A stretch of 64,000 nucleotides of DNA from Lysobacterales bacterium (GTDB taxonomy: Bacteria > Pseudomonadota > Gammaproteobacteria > Xanthomonadales > SZUA-38): contig JASJDM010000001.1 in NCBI GenBank assembly GCA_030065125.1, positions 62,001-126,000 on the forward strand. The letters are read 5' to 3'. A model generated the notes under the pieces. That model saw only the letters and a program-made list of their open reading frames with translations. It searched no databases and was not told the origin of the DNA. This document shows, in pieces, positions 18,183-25,868 of the stretch. A program made the position numbers and the translations under genes. Within the stretch, counting starts at the first letter, position 1; every line of letters begins with the position of its first letter.

Positions 18183-19118
18183 ATGATGCTCTCCCGAGTC
18201 GCCGAGCGCCTGTACTGGATGGCCCGCTACCTGGAACGGGCGGAGGACACCGCCCGGTTGGTCAACGCCTACAGCCACCTCATTCTGGATATACCGGTGG
18301 GGTCCGAGCCGGGATGGGAAGTCCTCATCGACACCATCGACGCCCGGGACGCCTTCCACCAGCGCTACAAGCGCCTGACCGAACGCAACGTGATCAAGTT
18401 CCTGCTGGCCGACCAGGACAACCCAAGCTCCATACTCGCCTCCATCAAGGCCGCCCGGGAAAACGTCCGCACCACCCGGGACGTGCTGCCTGCGCAGACC
18501 TGGGAGGTAATGAACGAGCTCAACCTTTATGTCAGCGAGAATGCCTCCCACGGCATCGCCCGCCGCCACCGGTTCGAGTTCCTGGAAAAGATCATCGCCG
18601 GCAATCAGCAGCTCAACGGCGCCATCCGCACCACGGTGGTCCGGGACCATGGCTTTTGGTTCATTTGCCTGGGACAACTGGTCGAGCGCTGTGACATGAC
18701 CAGCCGGATCATGGACGTGGCCACGGCCGCCATCGGCCGCAAGAGCCATCTGGCGATCCGTGAACTGCCACTGCTGTGGGGAAACCTGCTGCGGTCGCTG
18801 TCGGCCACGTCGGGATATCGCCGCGAGGTCGGCCCTCTGGTCACCGGCGGCGAGGTCATCGATTACATCATGACCGCCAGGATGTTTCCCCGGTCACTGT
18901 CCTACTGCATCGACCGGCTGGAAGAATCCGCCGCCCGGCTCGATGCCCACCTGAAGCTGATGCGGCAGATAAGGGCACTGGCCCGGCAGGTAACCGGGGT
19001 GAAGTGGGCCGAGTTGTCAATGGAGGAGGTGCACCGGGAAATCGACCAGTTCCAGCTGAGCCTGGGCGAGGTGCACATCGGCATCACCAACACCTGGTTC
19101 CCTCCGCTGGAGGATTAG
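18183..19118 (+). CDS. Alpha-E domain protein (DUF403)
   Basis: 311 residues, nearly all helical, with the alpha-E signature at the start (LSRVAERLYWMARYLERAED, ARLVNAYSHLIL) and the conserved ENVRTTRDVLP, LVERCDMTSRIMDV and FPRSLSYCIDRL. Alpha-E proteins accompany circularly permuted ATP-grasp proteins across bacteria. They are thought to form part of the same peptide-modifying complex, but the chemistry has not been shown. It directly abuts the ATP-grasp gene and is followed three bases later by the metallopeptidase gene. Confidence 0.93.
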   Translation: MMLSRVAERLYWMARYLERAEDTARLVNAYSHLILDIPVGSEPGWEVLIDTIDARDAFHQRYKRLTERNVIKFLLADQDNPSSILASIKAARENVRTTRDVLPAQTWEVMNELNLYVSENASHGIARRHRFEFLEKIIAGNQQLNGAIRTTVVRDHGFWFICLGQLVERCDMTSRIMDVATAAIGRKSHLAIRELPLLWGNLLRSLSATSGYRREVGPLVTGGEVIDYIMTARMFPRSLSYCIDRLEESAARLDAHLKLMRQIRALARQVTGVKWAELSMEEVHREIDQFQLSLGEVHIGITNTWFPPLED

Positions 19119-19121
19119 CCC

Positions 19122-20126
19122 ATGCGGGTGTTTCACTGCCAGTGCGGTCATCCCGTTTACTTCAGCAATCACCGTTGCATTAACTGTGGTGCCGACCTGG
19201 GTTTCGATCCCGCCACGCTGACCATGCGTGCGCGACTGCCTGGACAGCAAACCGCCGAACCCTTTATCCCCTGTAAAAACGGTGGAGACCACGGCGTCTG
19301 CAACTGGCTGTGCCAGGAAGGCGAGGCCTTGTGCTGGGGTTGTCAGTTCAACCGCCAGATTCCCGATCTATCCAACCCGCTTAACCTGCAGCGTTGGGAC
19401 CGCTTCGAGCGGGCCAAGAAACGCTTGCTATATACGTTGCTGAGCCTGGGACTCCCCATCAACAACGGCCATGCGGACCAGCAAAACGGCCTGTTGTTCG
19501 ACCTGCTGGAGGACAGCCGGAGCGACGCTGTGCGCTACCCCGAGTCGTTCGTGGCCACGGGGTTTGCCGGCGGCGTCATCACCATCAACACGCTGGAAAC
19601 CGACGACGCCAGCCGGGAGGCAATGAAGGTAGAGATGAAAGAGGGGTACCGCACCGTCCTAGGCCACCTCCGTCACGAATCCGGCCACTACTATTTCTCC
19701 ATGCTGGGCGACTACGTCGCCGAACTTCGCGACCAGTTTGGGGACTTCGAAAGCGATTATGCGACCGCCCTGGATCGGCATTACCAGCAGGGCCCGCCGG
19801 ACGGCTGGGAAACCCGGTACATCAGCGCCTACGCCAGCGCCCACCCCAGCGAAGACTGGGCGGAAACCTGGGGACACTACCTGCAGATCCACGACGTGCT
19901 GGAGACCGCGGCTGATCATGGACTGCCAGAGGCTCCGGGTGATTTTCGCGGGGCCATTGGCCACTGGCGGAAACTCAGCATCACGCTCAACGAGCTCAAC
20001 CGCAGCATGGGGCTGGCTGATGCCTACCCCTTCGTGGTAACGCCGGCCATCGAGGAAAAGCTGGCCTGCGTGGACGCCATGGTCAATCGCCTTCGAACAT
20101 CTCCGCCATCGACGGCAGCTCGCTGA
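19122..20126 (+). CDS. Zinc-ribbon / HExxH putative metallopeptidase
   Basis: 334 residues. An N-terminal zinc ribbon reads CQCGHPVYFSNHRCINCGADLG, with a second cysteine set CNWLCQEGEALCWGCQ, so two zinc sites are likely. The catalytic motif is HESGHYYF near residue 185, followed by E in EDWAETWGHYL, matching the zinc-binding metallopeptidase family known as DUF2248. It lacks a signal peptide, so it probably works in the cytoplasm with the ATP-grasp/alpha-E pair. In many genomes a transglutaminase-like protein occupies this operon; none is present here. The last 44 bases overlap the end of the Anbu gene on the other strand. Confidence 0.88.
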   Translation: MRVFHCQCGHPVYFSNHRCINCGADLGFDPATLTMRARLPGQQTAEPFIPCKNGGDHGVCNWLCQEGEALCWGCQFNRQIPDLSNPLNLQRWDRFERAKKRLLYTLLSLGLPINNGHADQQNGLLFDLLEDSRSDAVRYPESFVATGFAGGVITINTLETDDASREAMKVEMKEGYRTVLGHLRHESGHYYFSMLGDYVAELRDQFGDFESDYATALDRHYQQGPPDGWETRYISAYASAHPSEDWAETWGHYLQIHDVLETAADHGLPEAPGDFRGAIGHWRKLSITLNELNRSMGLADAYPFVVTPAIEEKLACVDAMVNRLRTSPPSTAAR

Positions 20127-20826
20127 AGGCCTGCAAAAGGTTCTGGTTCCAGGTCTCGCGCAGCTTGACCAGGTAGGGGTCGTTGCGGGTGAGGCTGTAG
20201 GACTTGGCGGGGCCCCCAAACTGGTCGCGCTTGAGATACATGATCTCAATGGGCGGCCCCACCGTCGCGGAGCTTCGGATGGTGGAATCCATGGACACCA
20301 GGGCACAGCGCATGGCGATCTCGTGAGGGGTTTCGTGCTCCAGGATCCGGTCCAGGATCGGCTTGCCGTATTTGGTTTCACCAATCTGGAAAAACGGGTT
20401 CCGCCGCGACGGCTGGATGTGATTGCCCTCGGGGTAGATCAGAAACAGCTCGGGCTCACTGCCCTTGATCTGGCCGCCCAGGATGAATGACGCCTTGGGA
20501 TTGAACCCCGACTTCGGACCATCCGGCGCATATTTCTTCTGGACTTCCTGGCTGATCTGGCCCACGTAATCCGCCACATCCGACAGGTAGTGCATATCGT
20601 GGATGTTGGGACTGCTGTGCTCTGCCAGGTCGCGCCCCATCCGCGACACCACCGCCTGGGTGGTGGCCAGGTTGCCCGCACTCAGCAGCACCATCTGCCG
20701 GTCTTCGGAATCCAGAAAAATGTGCTGCTTGGAATAGACGTCCACCTGGTCCGGCCCCGCGTTGGTACGGGAATCCGAGCAGAACACGAGGCCTTCCTCG
20801 AGCTTGATGGCCAGGCAGTAGGTCAT
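20083..20826 (-). CDS. Anbu-type proteasome-like protease
   Basis: 247 residues starting MTYCLAIKL. Removing the methionine exposes Thr1, the proteasome-type nucleophile, with Asp17 (CSDSRTNAG) and Lys32 (YSKQHIF) at the Anbu positions. SGFNPKASFILGGQIKG and YGKPILDRIL are further family segments. Anbu (ancestral beta subunit, COG3484) is an HslV/20S relative that forms open helical rings, and its substrate is unknown. It is typically linked to ATP-grasp, alpha-E and transglutaminase genes. Here it is on the opposite strand and converges on the metallopeptidase, so the cluster is functional rather than a single operon. Confidence 0.9.
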   Translation of the reverse strand: MTYCLAIKLEEGLVFCSDSRTNAGPDQVDVYSKQHIFLDSEDRQMVLLSAGNLATTQAVVSRMGRDLAEHSSPNIHDMHYLSDVADYVGQISQEVQKKYAPDGPKSGFNPKASFILGGQIKGSEPELFLIYPEGNHIQPSRRNPFFQIGETKYGKPILDRILEHETPHEIAMRCALVSMDSTIRSSATVGPPIEIMYLKRDQFGGPAKSYSLTRNDPYLVKLRETWNQNLLQAFSELPSMAEMFEGD

Positions 20827-20915
20827 AGGGTCATGGTCTCAAACGGGCAACGCGGGATGTTAGCTTGGCGTCCCCCCCGGCGCCAGCGCCGAGAACATTT
20901 CGAAATCCTGCAGAG

Positions 20916-21476
20916 TCAGCGTCGATGAGCCTCTGAATCCGCGGCGCTGCCCGGGGCACCCCCCGGGCCCGGGACCCGGTCGGCAATCAGCGCCTTGAGC
21001 CCTTCGAAATAATGCGGGTTAGCTTGGGCGTCGAGCAACTCGGTCACCATGGCGCAGAACTCGCCGTTGAATGGAACGTGTCCCCATTCATCCCACCACC
21101 TTCTCATCCGGGCGCTACCCAGGTGGATGGTAATCAGACCTCGATAAGCTTCCCAGACTTCCTTTTCGATGTTGCCGTCCTTCATCTGGAAATACTCGTA
21201 TTCCCGTTGGCGCATGGCTGCCAGCACCCAGCCGGATAGCTGAATCCACTCCTTCTCCTCCAGCGGTTCCGGCTTGTAAAGGGAACGAAGCACAGACGGG
21301 TTATCAATGAAGCCCTTGTATACCTCCTGCTGGGCCTGCTCCACCATCCGTTCGCGGGTTTGCGCTTTCGCCAGAACGTTGGCATGCCTGACTTGAATCG
21401 CCAGGTAGACCAGTGTCACCAGGACCGCGATGGACGCGATGAATTCCCCAAGGCTGCCGAGTTCCTGGATGGTCAT
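20916..21476 (-). CDS. Uncharacterised membrane-anchored protein
   Basis: 186 residues with one N-terminal membrane helix (LGEFIASIAVLVTLVYLAIQ) followed by a helical soluble part with charged and aromatic residues (KAQTRERMVEQAQQEVYKGF; QREYEYFQMKDGNIEKE; RRWWDEW). The layout is that of a widespread family of hypothetical proteins in proteobacteria. I cannot name a function. It lies ten bases downstream of the RetSat/CrtI-like oxidoreductase gene on the same strand, so the two are probably co-transcribed. The last ~20 residues are glycine/proline-rich and unlikely to be folded. Confidence 0.75.
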   Translation of the reverse strand: MTIQELGSLGEFIASIAVLVTLVYLAIQVRHANVLAKAQTRERMVEQAQQEVYKGFIDNPSVLRSLYKPEPLEEKEWIQLSGWVLAAMRQREYEYFQMKDGNIEKEVWEAYRGLITIHLGSARMRRWWDEWGHVPFNGEFCAMVTELLDAQANPHYFEGLKALIADRVPGPGGAPGSAADSEAHRR

Positions 21477-21485
21477 GGATGGCCC

Positions 21486-23096
21486 CTACCCGAAAATCTT
21501 CTTCATTACCGGCGTCATCCGCCGAACGCCCATCATAGCGGTGGTGGTCATGAGGCCGGCCATCATGGCGCCGGTGACGCCGCAGGTGAGGATGTCCTGG
21601 CCGGTGAGCCAAAGTCCTTTGATGGGTGTCTGGGGCCGCAGCCAGTCCTGCTGCAGGCGCTCGCTGGTGTGGGCCAGGCCGTAAAGTTCGCCGCGCTGGT
21701 AGCCGCTGAACCAGTTGGTTGAGACCGGGGTGGAGACCTCGTAGTAGTCCACCTTGCCCTCCAGTTGCGGCAGCCTGTGGTAAAGGTGCCCCATGAGCCG
21801 TTCCCCCAGCTCGGCCTTGAACCGCTCATAGTCCTCGCCGCGTTTGCCCCAGGTCTTGTCCGCCCAGGATTCGAACCACTCGTAGGGCGCTGGAGCGACA
21901 ATCTCGATGGTGGCGGTGCCGGGGTGGCGATTCTCGTAGTCCGGGTCCTTGGCCGAGGGAAACGAGATGTAGACCACGGGAAACTCAGCGTCCCCATTGG
22001 CGACAAAGCGCTCGACGTCGGCGTCGTAGTCGTTGCTGGGGTATATCCAGAAATTGGTCTTGGGCAGGCCCAGTTCCTCGGCGGTCCCCTTGAGACCGAT
22101 ATAAACGCCCAGGTGGCCAAAACTGGGCTCCACCGAATCCAGTTTCTTGTCATAGCCGTAAGACCTGGTGACCTCATCGCTCAACAGATGGCCGAAGGTG
22201 TTGGCCACGCCCGCGGACGACGTCACCCGGTCACAGGCAATCAAGTGATCGTCAGCCATCTGCACGCCCGTCACCCGACCGTGTTCAACCACGATTTCCT
22301 CGACCCGGGCATAGGTAAACACCTCCCCGCCGCTGGCCTGGATTTTCGGAATAATCGATTCGGCGATGCGCCAGGAACCGCCCACGGGATAAAAACCGCC
22401 ATACAGGTAATGACGGGCAATCATGGCGTGCACCATGAAGGCGGATTGCTTGGGCGGCAGGCCCATGTCGCCCCACTGGCCGCACAGCGTGGCGATCAGG
22501 TCGGGGTTGCTGGTCAGCTCGGACAACACCTCGTGGGTATTGCGGAACATCAGCGATGGCGTTTTCCATTTCAACAGCGGCCCCGCCAGGGTGCGCTGCC
22601 AGGGCGCCAGCATGCGGCCGGTGCTGAATGCCGCCAGGCCATCTCCTACCTGCCGCAGAAGCTGCAGGTATTCATCGATGGCCTGCGCTTCCTCCGGAAA
22701 CTGGCCGACCAGGTTGTCCCGAAACTCCTGCTTGCCCGCCCTGGCGTTGAACACTTTGTCGCCGATGAAAAACCGGTCGTACTCCTCGTCCATAGGCGCC
22801 CACTGGAGCTTTCCTTCGCTCAGGAAATCGAACATCTTGCGGGTCCGGGTAGGGGCCCCGACGTCGCCGATGTAGTGCACCCCCACGTCCCACTCGTAGC
22901 CGTTGCGCTCGTAGGAGTGGGTGTAGCCACCCGCCGTGTAGTGCTGCTCCAGCACGCAGACCCTCTGGCCAAGCTCGCTCAACAGTGCCGCATGGGTCAG
23001 GCCACCCATGCCCGAGCCAATGACAATGACGTCGTAGTGGTCCGCCAGGCGGTTGGGCCGGTAGCGCCGGCCGATGCGTAAGGTCGAGGGTTTCAT
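21486..23096 (-). CDS. FAD-dependent oxidoreductase of the CrtI / retinol saturase type
   Basis: 536 residues. The N-terminal dinucleotide-binding motif is VIVIGSGMGGLTHAALLSEL, then VCVLEQHYTAGGYTHSYER, with GVHYIGDVG further on, as in all-trans-retinol 13,14-reductase and CrtI-like carotenoid desaturases/isomerases. TSSAGVANTFGHLL and the C-terminal GLWLTGQDILTCGVTGAMMA complete the FAD fold. The family works on polyenes or other lipids; the substrate here cannot be told. The gene is divergent from a small secreted protein and two genes away from a Rieske oxygenase, which may point to a lipid or terpenoid pathway. Confidence 0.88.
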   Translation of the reverse strand: MKPSTLRIGRRYRPNRLADHYDVIVIGSGMGGLTHAALLSELGQRVCVLEQHYTAGGYTHSYERNGYEWDVGVHYIGDVGAPTRTRKMFDFLSEGKLQWAPMDEEYDRFFIGDKVFNARAGKQEFRDNLVGQFPEEAQAIDEYLQLLRQVGDGLAAFSTGRMLAPWQRTLAGPLLKWKTPSLMFRNTHEVLSELTSNPDLIATLCGQWGDMGLPPKQSAFMVHAMIARHYLYGGFYPVGGSWRIAESIIPKIQASGGEVFTYARVEEIVVEHGRVTGVQMADDHLIACDRVTSSAGVANTFGHLLSDEVTRSYGYDKKLDSVEPSFGHLGVYIGLKGTAEELGLPKTNFWIYPSNDYDADVERFVANGDAEFPVVYISFPSAKDPDYENRHPGTATIEIVAPAPYEWFESWADKTWGKRGEDYERFKAELGERLMGHLYHRLPQLEGKVDYYEVSTPVSTNWFSGYQRGELYGLAHTSERLQQDWLRPQTPIKGLWLTGQDILTCGVTGAMMAGLMTTTAMMGVRRMTPVMKKIFG

Positions 23097-23174
23097 GGCG
23101 CAGGCAGTATAGCGCCGCTGGTGAGCATTTCCGTTTTGTTATCCTGTCGCATCGAGGGAATACGAGACGAAAGA

Positions 23175-23531
23175 ATGCGTAAAAAAATATTGGCCACGGC
23201 TGCGGTAATTGCCCTGGGACTCCCGGGGGCCGCCCTGGCGGCGAATGACGGGGTGATGGACATGTGCCTGGACACCGGCAAACCGGCCGAGCTATGCGAG
23301 TGTGCATCGGAGAAACTGAAGGCTGACCAGGGAGATGATGCTTACGCGCTTTACGCGGGGATCGGCAGTCGCTACCTGGAAGCCAAGGCAGCAGGCACCC
23401 CCATGGGTGATGCCTGGGATGACGCCGTGCGCAGCGAGGCAGAAAAAGGTGGCAGAGGCTTCACGACCGTTCTGACCCAGACCAACAAACTGGGAAAGGC
23501 ACACCGTCAGGCCATGAAAGCCTGCCGCTAG
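23175..23531 (+). CDS. Small secreted cysteine-containing protein, function unknown
   Basis: 118 residues from the ATG at 23175. A signal peptide (MRKKILATAAVIALGLPGAALA) supports this start over an upstream in-frame ATG. The mature part is helical and lysine/alanine-rich and has four cysteines (MDMCLDTG, ELCECASEK, MKACR), which could form two disulfides in the periplasm. I recognise no family. It converges on the Rieske oxygenase gene with only five bases between stops. Confidence 0.72.
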   Translation: MRKKILATAAVIALGLPGAALAANDGVMDMCLDTGKPAELCECASEKLKADQGDDAYALYAGIGSRYLEAKAAGTPMGDAWDDAVRSEAEKGGRGFTTVLTQTNKLGKAHRQAMKACR

Positions 23532-23536
23532 CGGTG

Positions 23537-24682
23537 TCAGCTGGCGATGGCTTCGTCGACAAACTGATTGAACCGGGCAAGCGCGCCTTCAAACCGGCCG
23601 AAATTCAGGCGTGAATTAGCGCCACTGCTCAGCCCCTGCTGGATGCTCTCGCCCAGGGAAAAGTCCTCATCCAGCGTTCTCAGGGTCAGTGCATGGTGCT
23701 TTCGCCAGTAGTCCTGCCGTTCGGGCAGGTTGGCAGTGGTGGGGATCATGGTAGCCAGGCGCAGTCGCGTGCGGTCGGGCGCCAGTGGCGTACCCTGGAT
23801 CCAGACGAAGTGATCTTCCTGCACCAGGAACTGGGAGCTCGGGAACAGCGAATAAAGCACGTTTGAGTGTTTGCGGATGTCCCAGGACTCCGTAGCGGTT
23901 TCAGCCATTTCCCCCAGGGTACTTCGCGGCAGCACCGACCGGATGTGTCGACCGACGCAACGATAGGACGAGAGGTTGTCCAGGAACAGCGGCGCGATGG
24001 TTTTACGGTGGGCAACCCGGAAGTGGTAAGCCTCCAGCCCGCCTTCTACCAGGATTTTCCAGTTGCAGTGGATGTCCCGGGTGGTGGCATCGAAGATCTC
24101 GCAGCCGTCCGCGCCCAGCCCATCAAATTCGCCTTCGATTAGGCCCAGGTGCGCGGCAACGTCCGGGTCACGGGTATCCGACAGCGCCACCCAGATCCAG
24201 CCGGCGTGCTCGCTGCACCCCACCCTGTGCAATCCGAACTGTTCCCGCTCCAGGTTCGGAAACCCGGACTGTTGGTGAGGGACGCCCACGAGATCTCCGG
24301 CGCTGTCCCAGGTCCAGGCGTGGTAGGGACAGCTGAATCGATGCCTGCAGCCTGAGTCCTCACCCACCAGCCGCGCGCCCCGATGACGGCAGACGTTGAG
24401 GAATGCACTGACACCACCGGACTTACCCCTTACCAGCAGAAGCGGCTTGCCACCGATCTTTCGGGTCAAAAAAGATCCAGGGTCCGGCAGTTCACTGCCG
24501 TGGGCCGCGATCAGCGGGACTCGTTTGAATATCCTTTGCTGCTCGCGCTCGAAGGTCTGGTGATCGAGGTACCTGTCAACGGACACGGTTTCCCAGGATT
24601 CATCCAGGAATTGGGATTTGGCCTGGTGCAGGTCCACCAGTTCCTGCAGCAGTTCGATCTGCATGTGCTGATTCATTGGCAT
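23537..24682 (-). CDS. Rieske-type aromatic-ring-hydroxylating oxygenase, alpha subunit
   Basis: 381 residues. The Rieske centre is CRHRGARLV...CPYHAWTW (CxH and CxxH). The mononuclear iron site of the catalytic domain is suggested by NWKILVEGGLEAYHFRVAH. These enzymes take electrons from a reductase (not in the window) and hydroxylate or demethylate aromatic, amine or sterol substrates; this one is not assignable further. It diverges from a TetR regulator, and two TetR-type palindromes lie just before its start, so expression is probably repressed until a ligand is present. The ATG at 24682 is taken; a second ATG six bases inside is also possible. Confidence 0.9.
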   Translation of the reverse strand: MPMNQHMQIELLQELVDLHQAKSQFLDESWETVSVDRYLDHQTFEREQQRIFKRVPLIAAHGSELPDPGSFLTRKIGGKPLLLVRGKSGGVSAFLNVCRHRGARLVGEDSGCRHRFSCPYHAWTWDSAGDLVGVPHQQSGFPNLEREQFGLHRVGCSEHAGWIWVALSDTRDPDVAAHLGLIEGEFDGLGADGCEIFDATTRDIHCNWKILVEGGLEAYHFRVAHRKTIAPLFLDNLSSYRCVGRHIRSVLPRSTLGEMAETATESWDIRKHSNVLYSLFPSSQFLVQEDHFVWIQGTPLAPDRTRLRLATMIPTTANLPERQDYWRKHHALTLRTLDEDFSLGESIQQGLSSGANSRLNFGRFEGALARFNQFVDEAIAS

Positions 24683-24697
24683 GTCCCGTTAGCGTAC

Positions 24698-24745
24698 CTT
24701 ACCGTTCGGTAAGTTATTTGATGACTGTACTTACCAACTGGTAAG
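24698..24745. promoter_or_regulatory. Twin palindromic operators between Rieske oxygenase and TetR genes
   Basis: Two 16-base inverted repeats, CTTACCGTTCGGTAAG (24698-24713) and CTTACCAACTGGTAAG (24730-24745). Each has perfect seven-base arms and a two-base centre. Their centres are exactly 32 bases apart, about three helical turns, so two dimers would bind on the same face of the DNA. They lie in the 99-base gap between divergent genes, the usual place for a self-regulating TetR protein to control itself and its target. Confidence 0.85.
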
Positions 24746-24781
24746 GTGTCAAGTGATGACAGCAGCAACCGGTGACCGGTC

Positions 24782-25378
24782 ATGACCACGACGACCAGGC
24801 AGCACCTGCTCAGGGCCGCCGAACGTATCTTCGCCGAGAAGGGTTTCTACGGCGCCAGCATTGCCAATATCGCAGGCGAACTGGGCCTGACAAAACAGGC
24901 GCTGCTGCATCATTTCGGCAGTAAGGAAAAACTCTATGGAGAGGTGCTGCAAGCCATATCGATCCGTATATCCGAAGACGCCCAGACCATCCGTGATCAG
25001 TTCGATACGCCCCAGTCCCAGCTGGAGGAAATGGTGTTGGCCCAGTACCGGGCGCAGTTGAGTGACCACACTTCAGCACGGCTGATCATGCGGGAACTGC
25101 TGGACAACGAGCAGCGTGCCGAAAAAGCCGGAAACTGGTACCTGAAACCCTATCTGGAGGAACTGGTGAGCACGATCCAGGCGGCAAGCGACACGCCTGG
25201 GCTCAGCCGTCCCCGGGCACTGGCAAGGGTTTACCAGTTCCTTGGCGCTGCCCATTACTTTGCCGTTTCCCAGCCGACTCTCACCATGATTTTCGGCAGG
25301 AAACTGATGAAAGACGCAACAGCCTGCTACGAGGATGAACTGCGCGCGTTGGTCCACGCCACTCTGAGGCAGCCCTAG
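24782..25378 (+). CDS. TetR/AcrR family transcriptional regulator
   Basis: 198 residues. The N-terminal helix-turn-helix has RQHLLRAAERIFAEKGFYGA, then IANIAGELGLTKQALLHHFG and SKEKLYGEVL, the standard TetR pattern. The C-terminal ligand/dimer domain is not diagnostic of ligand. It is divergent from the Rieske oxygenase, with twin palindromes in between, and is most likely the repressor of that gene and of itself. It converges on a small membrane protein gene with a four-base gap. Confidence 0.92.
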   Translation: MTTTTRQHLLRAAERIFAEKGFYGASIANIAGELGLTKQALLHHFGSKEKLYGEVLQAISIRISEDAQTIRDQFDTPQSQLEEMVLAQYRAQLSDHTSARLIMRELLDNEQRAEKAGNWYLKPYLEELVSTIQAASDTPGLSRPRALARVYQFLGAAHYFAVSQPTLTMIFGRKLMKDATACYEDELRALVHATLRQP

Positions 25379-25381
25379 CCG

Positions 25382-25696
25382 CTAACGGTTTTGCCTACGC
25401 CACTTCAACAGGTGGATGACCACCTGGTGCAACATCCAAACCAGCAGCAGGATGATGAAACCCGGTTTGTAATCCCAACCGCCGGGTGTAGCACTAAACG
25501 CACGATCAAAACTCGCCTCGGCGTGCCAGCAGGCCACCTGCCAAAGCGACAGCGCCACGACCACCAGCCACTTGAAGACTTTGGCCCACCGAGCCGCCAC
25601 TGCTGACTTCAAACCGCGCACCAGGTCGATAAGCAGGATGATGGTTACCGCCACCGCGGCACCATGCATGAATATGAACTGTGCGATGTTTTTCAT
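25382..25696 (-). CDS. Small integral membrane protein, function unknown
   Basis: 104 residues with three hydrophobic segments (FIFMHGAAVAVTIILLIDLV; WLVVVALSLWQVACW; GFIILLLVWMLHQVVIHLL) and a basic C-terminus KWRRQNR. The hydrophobic pattern and good packing against the neighbouring gene support it as real, but no family is recognised. About 170 bases upstream, to the next gene, I see nothing notable. Confidence 0.55.
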   Translation of the reverse strand: MKNIAQFIFMHGAAVAVTIILLIDLVRGLKSAVAARWAKVFKWLVVVALSLWQVACWHAEASFDRAFSATPGGWDYKPGFIILLLVWMLHQVVIHLLKWRRQNR

Positions 25697-25868
25697 GGTT
25701 GCCCGTAATTCGCTGTCGCGGGTGAAATCGGGAAATCCACCGGCATAGTCATGGTAACCAAAATTTTCAGGCAGAAGTTCGCGGCAAACCTAGCTGTTCT
25801 ATTTATGGGGTCCAGGGATCATGCGACGGACTTCCAAGCCCGCCGCAGTACCGCTTTCCCCCGCTTCC

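Noticed and set aside
16692..18749. 685-codon open frame antisense to the ATP-grasp and alpha-E genes
   Set aside because: Both opposite-strand genes are strongly conserved families; the antisense product resembles nothing.
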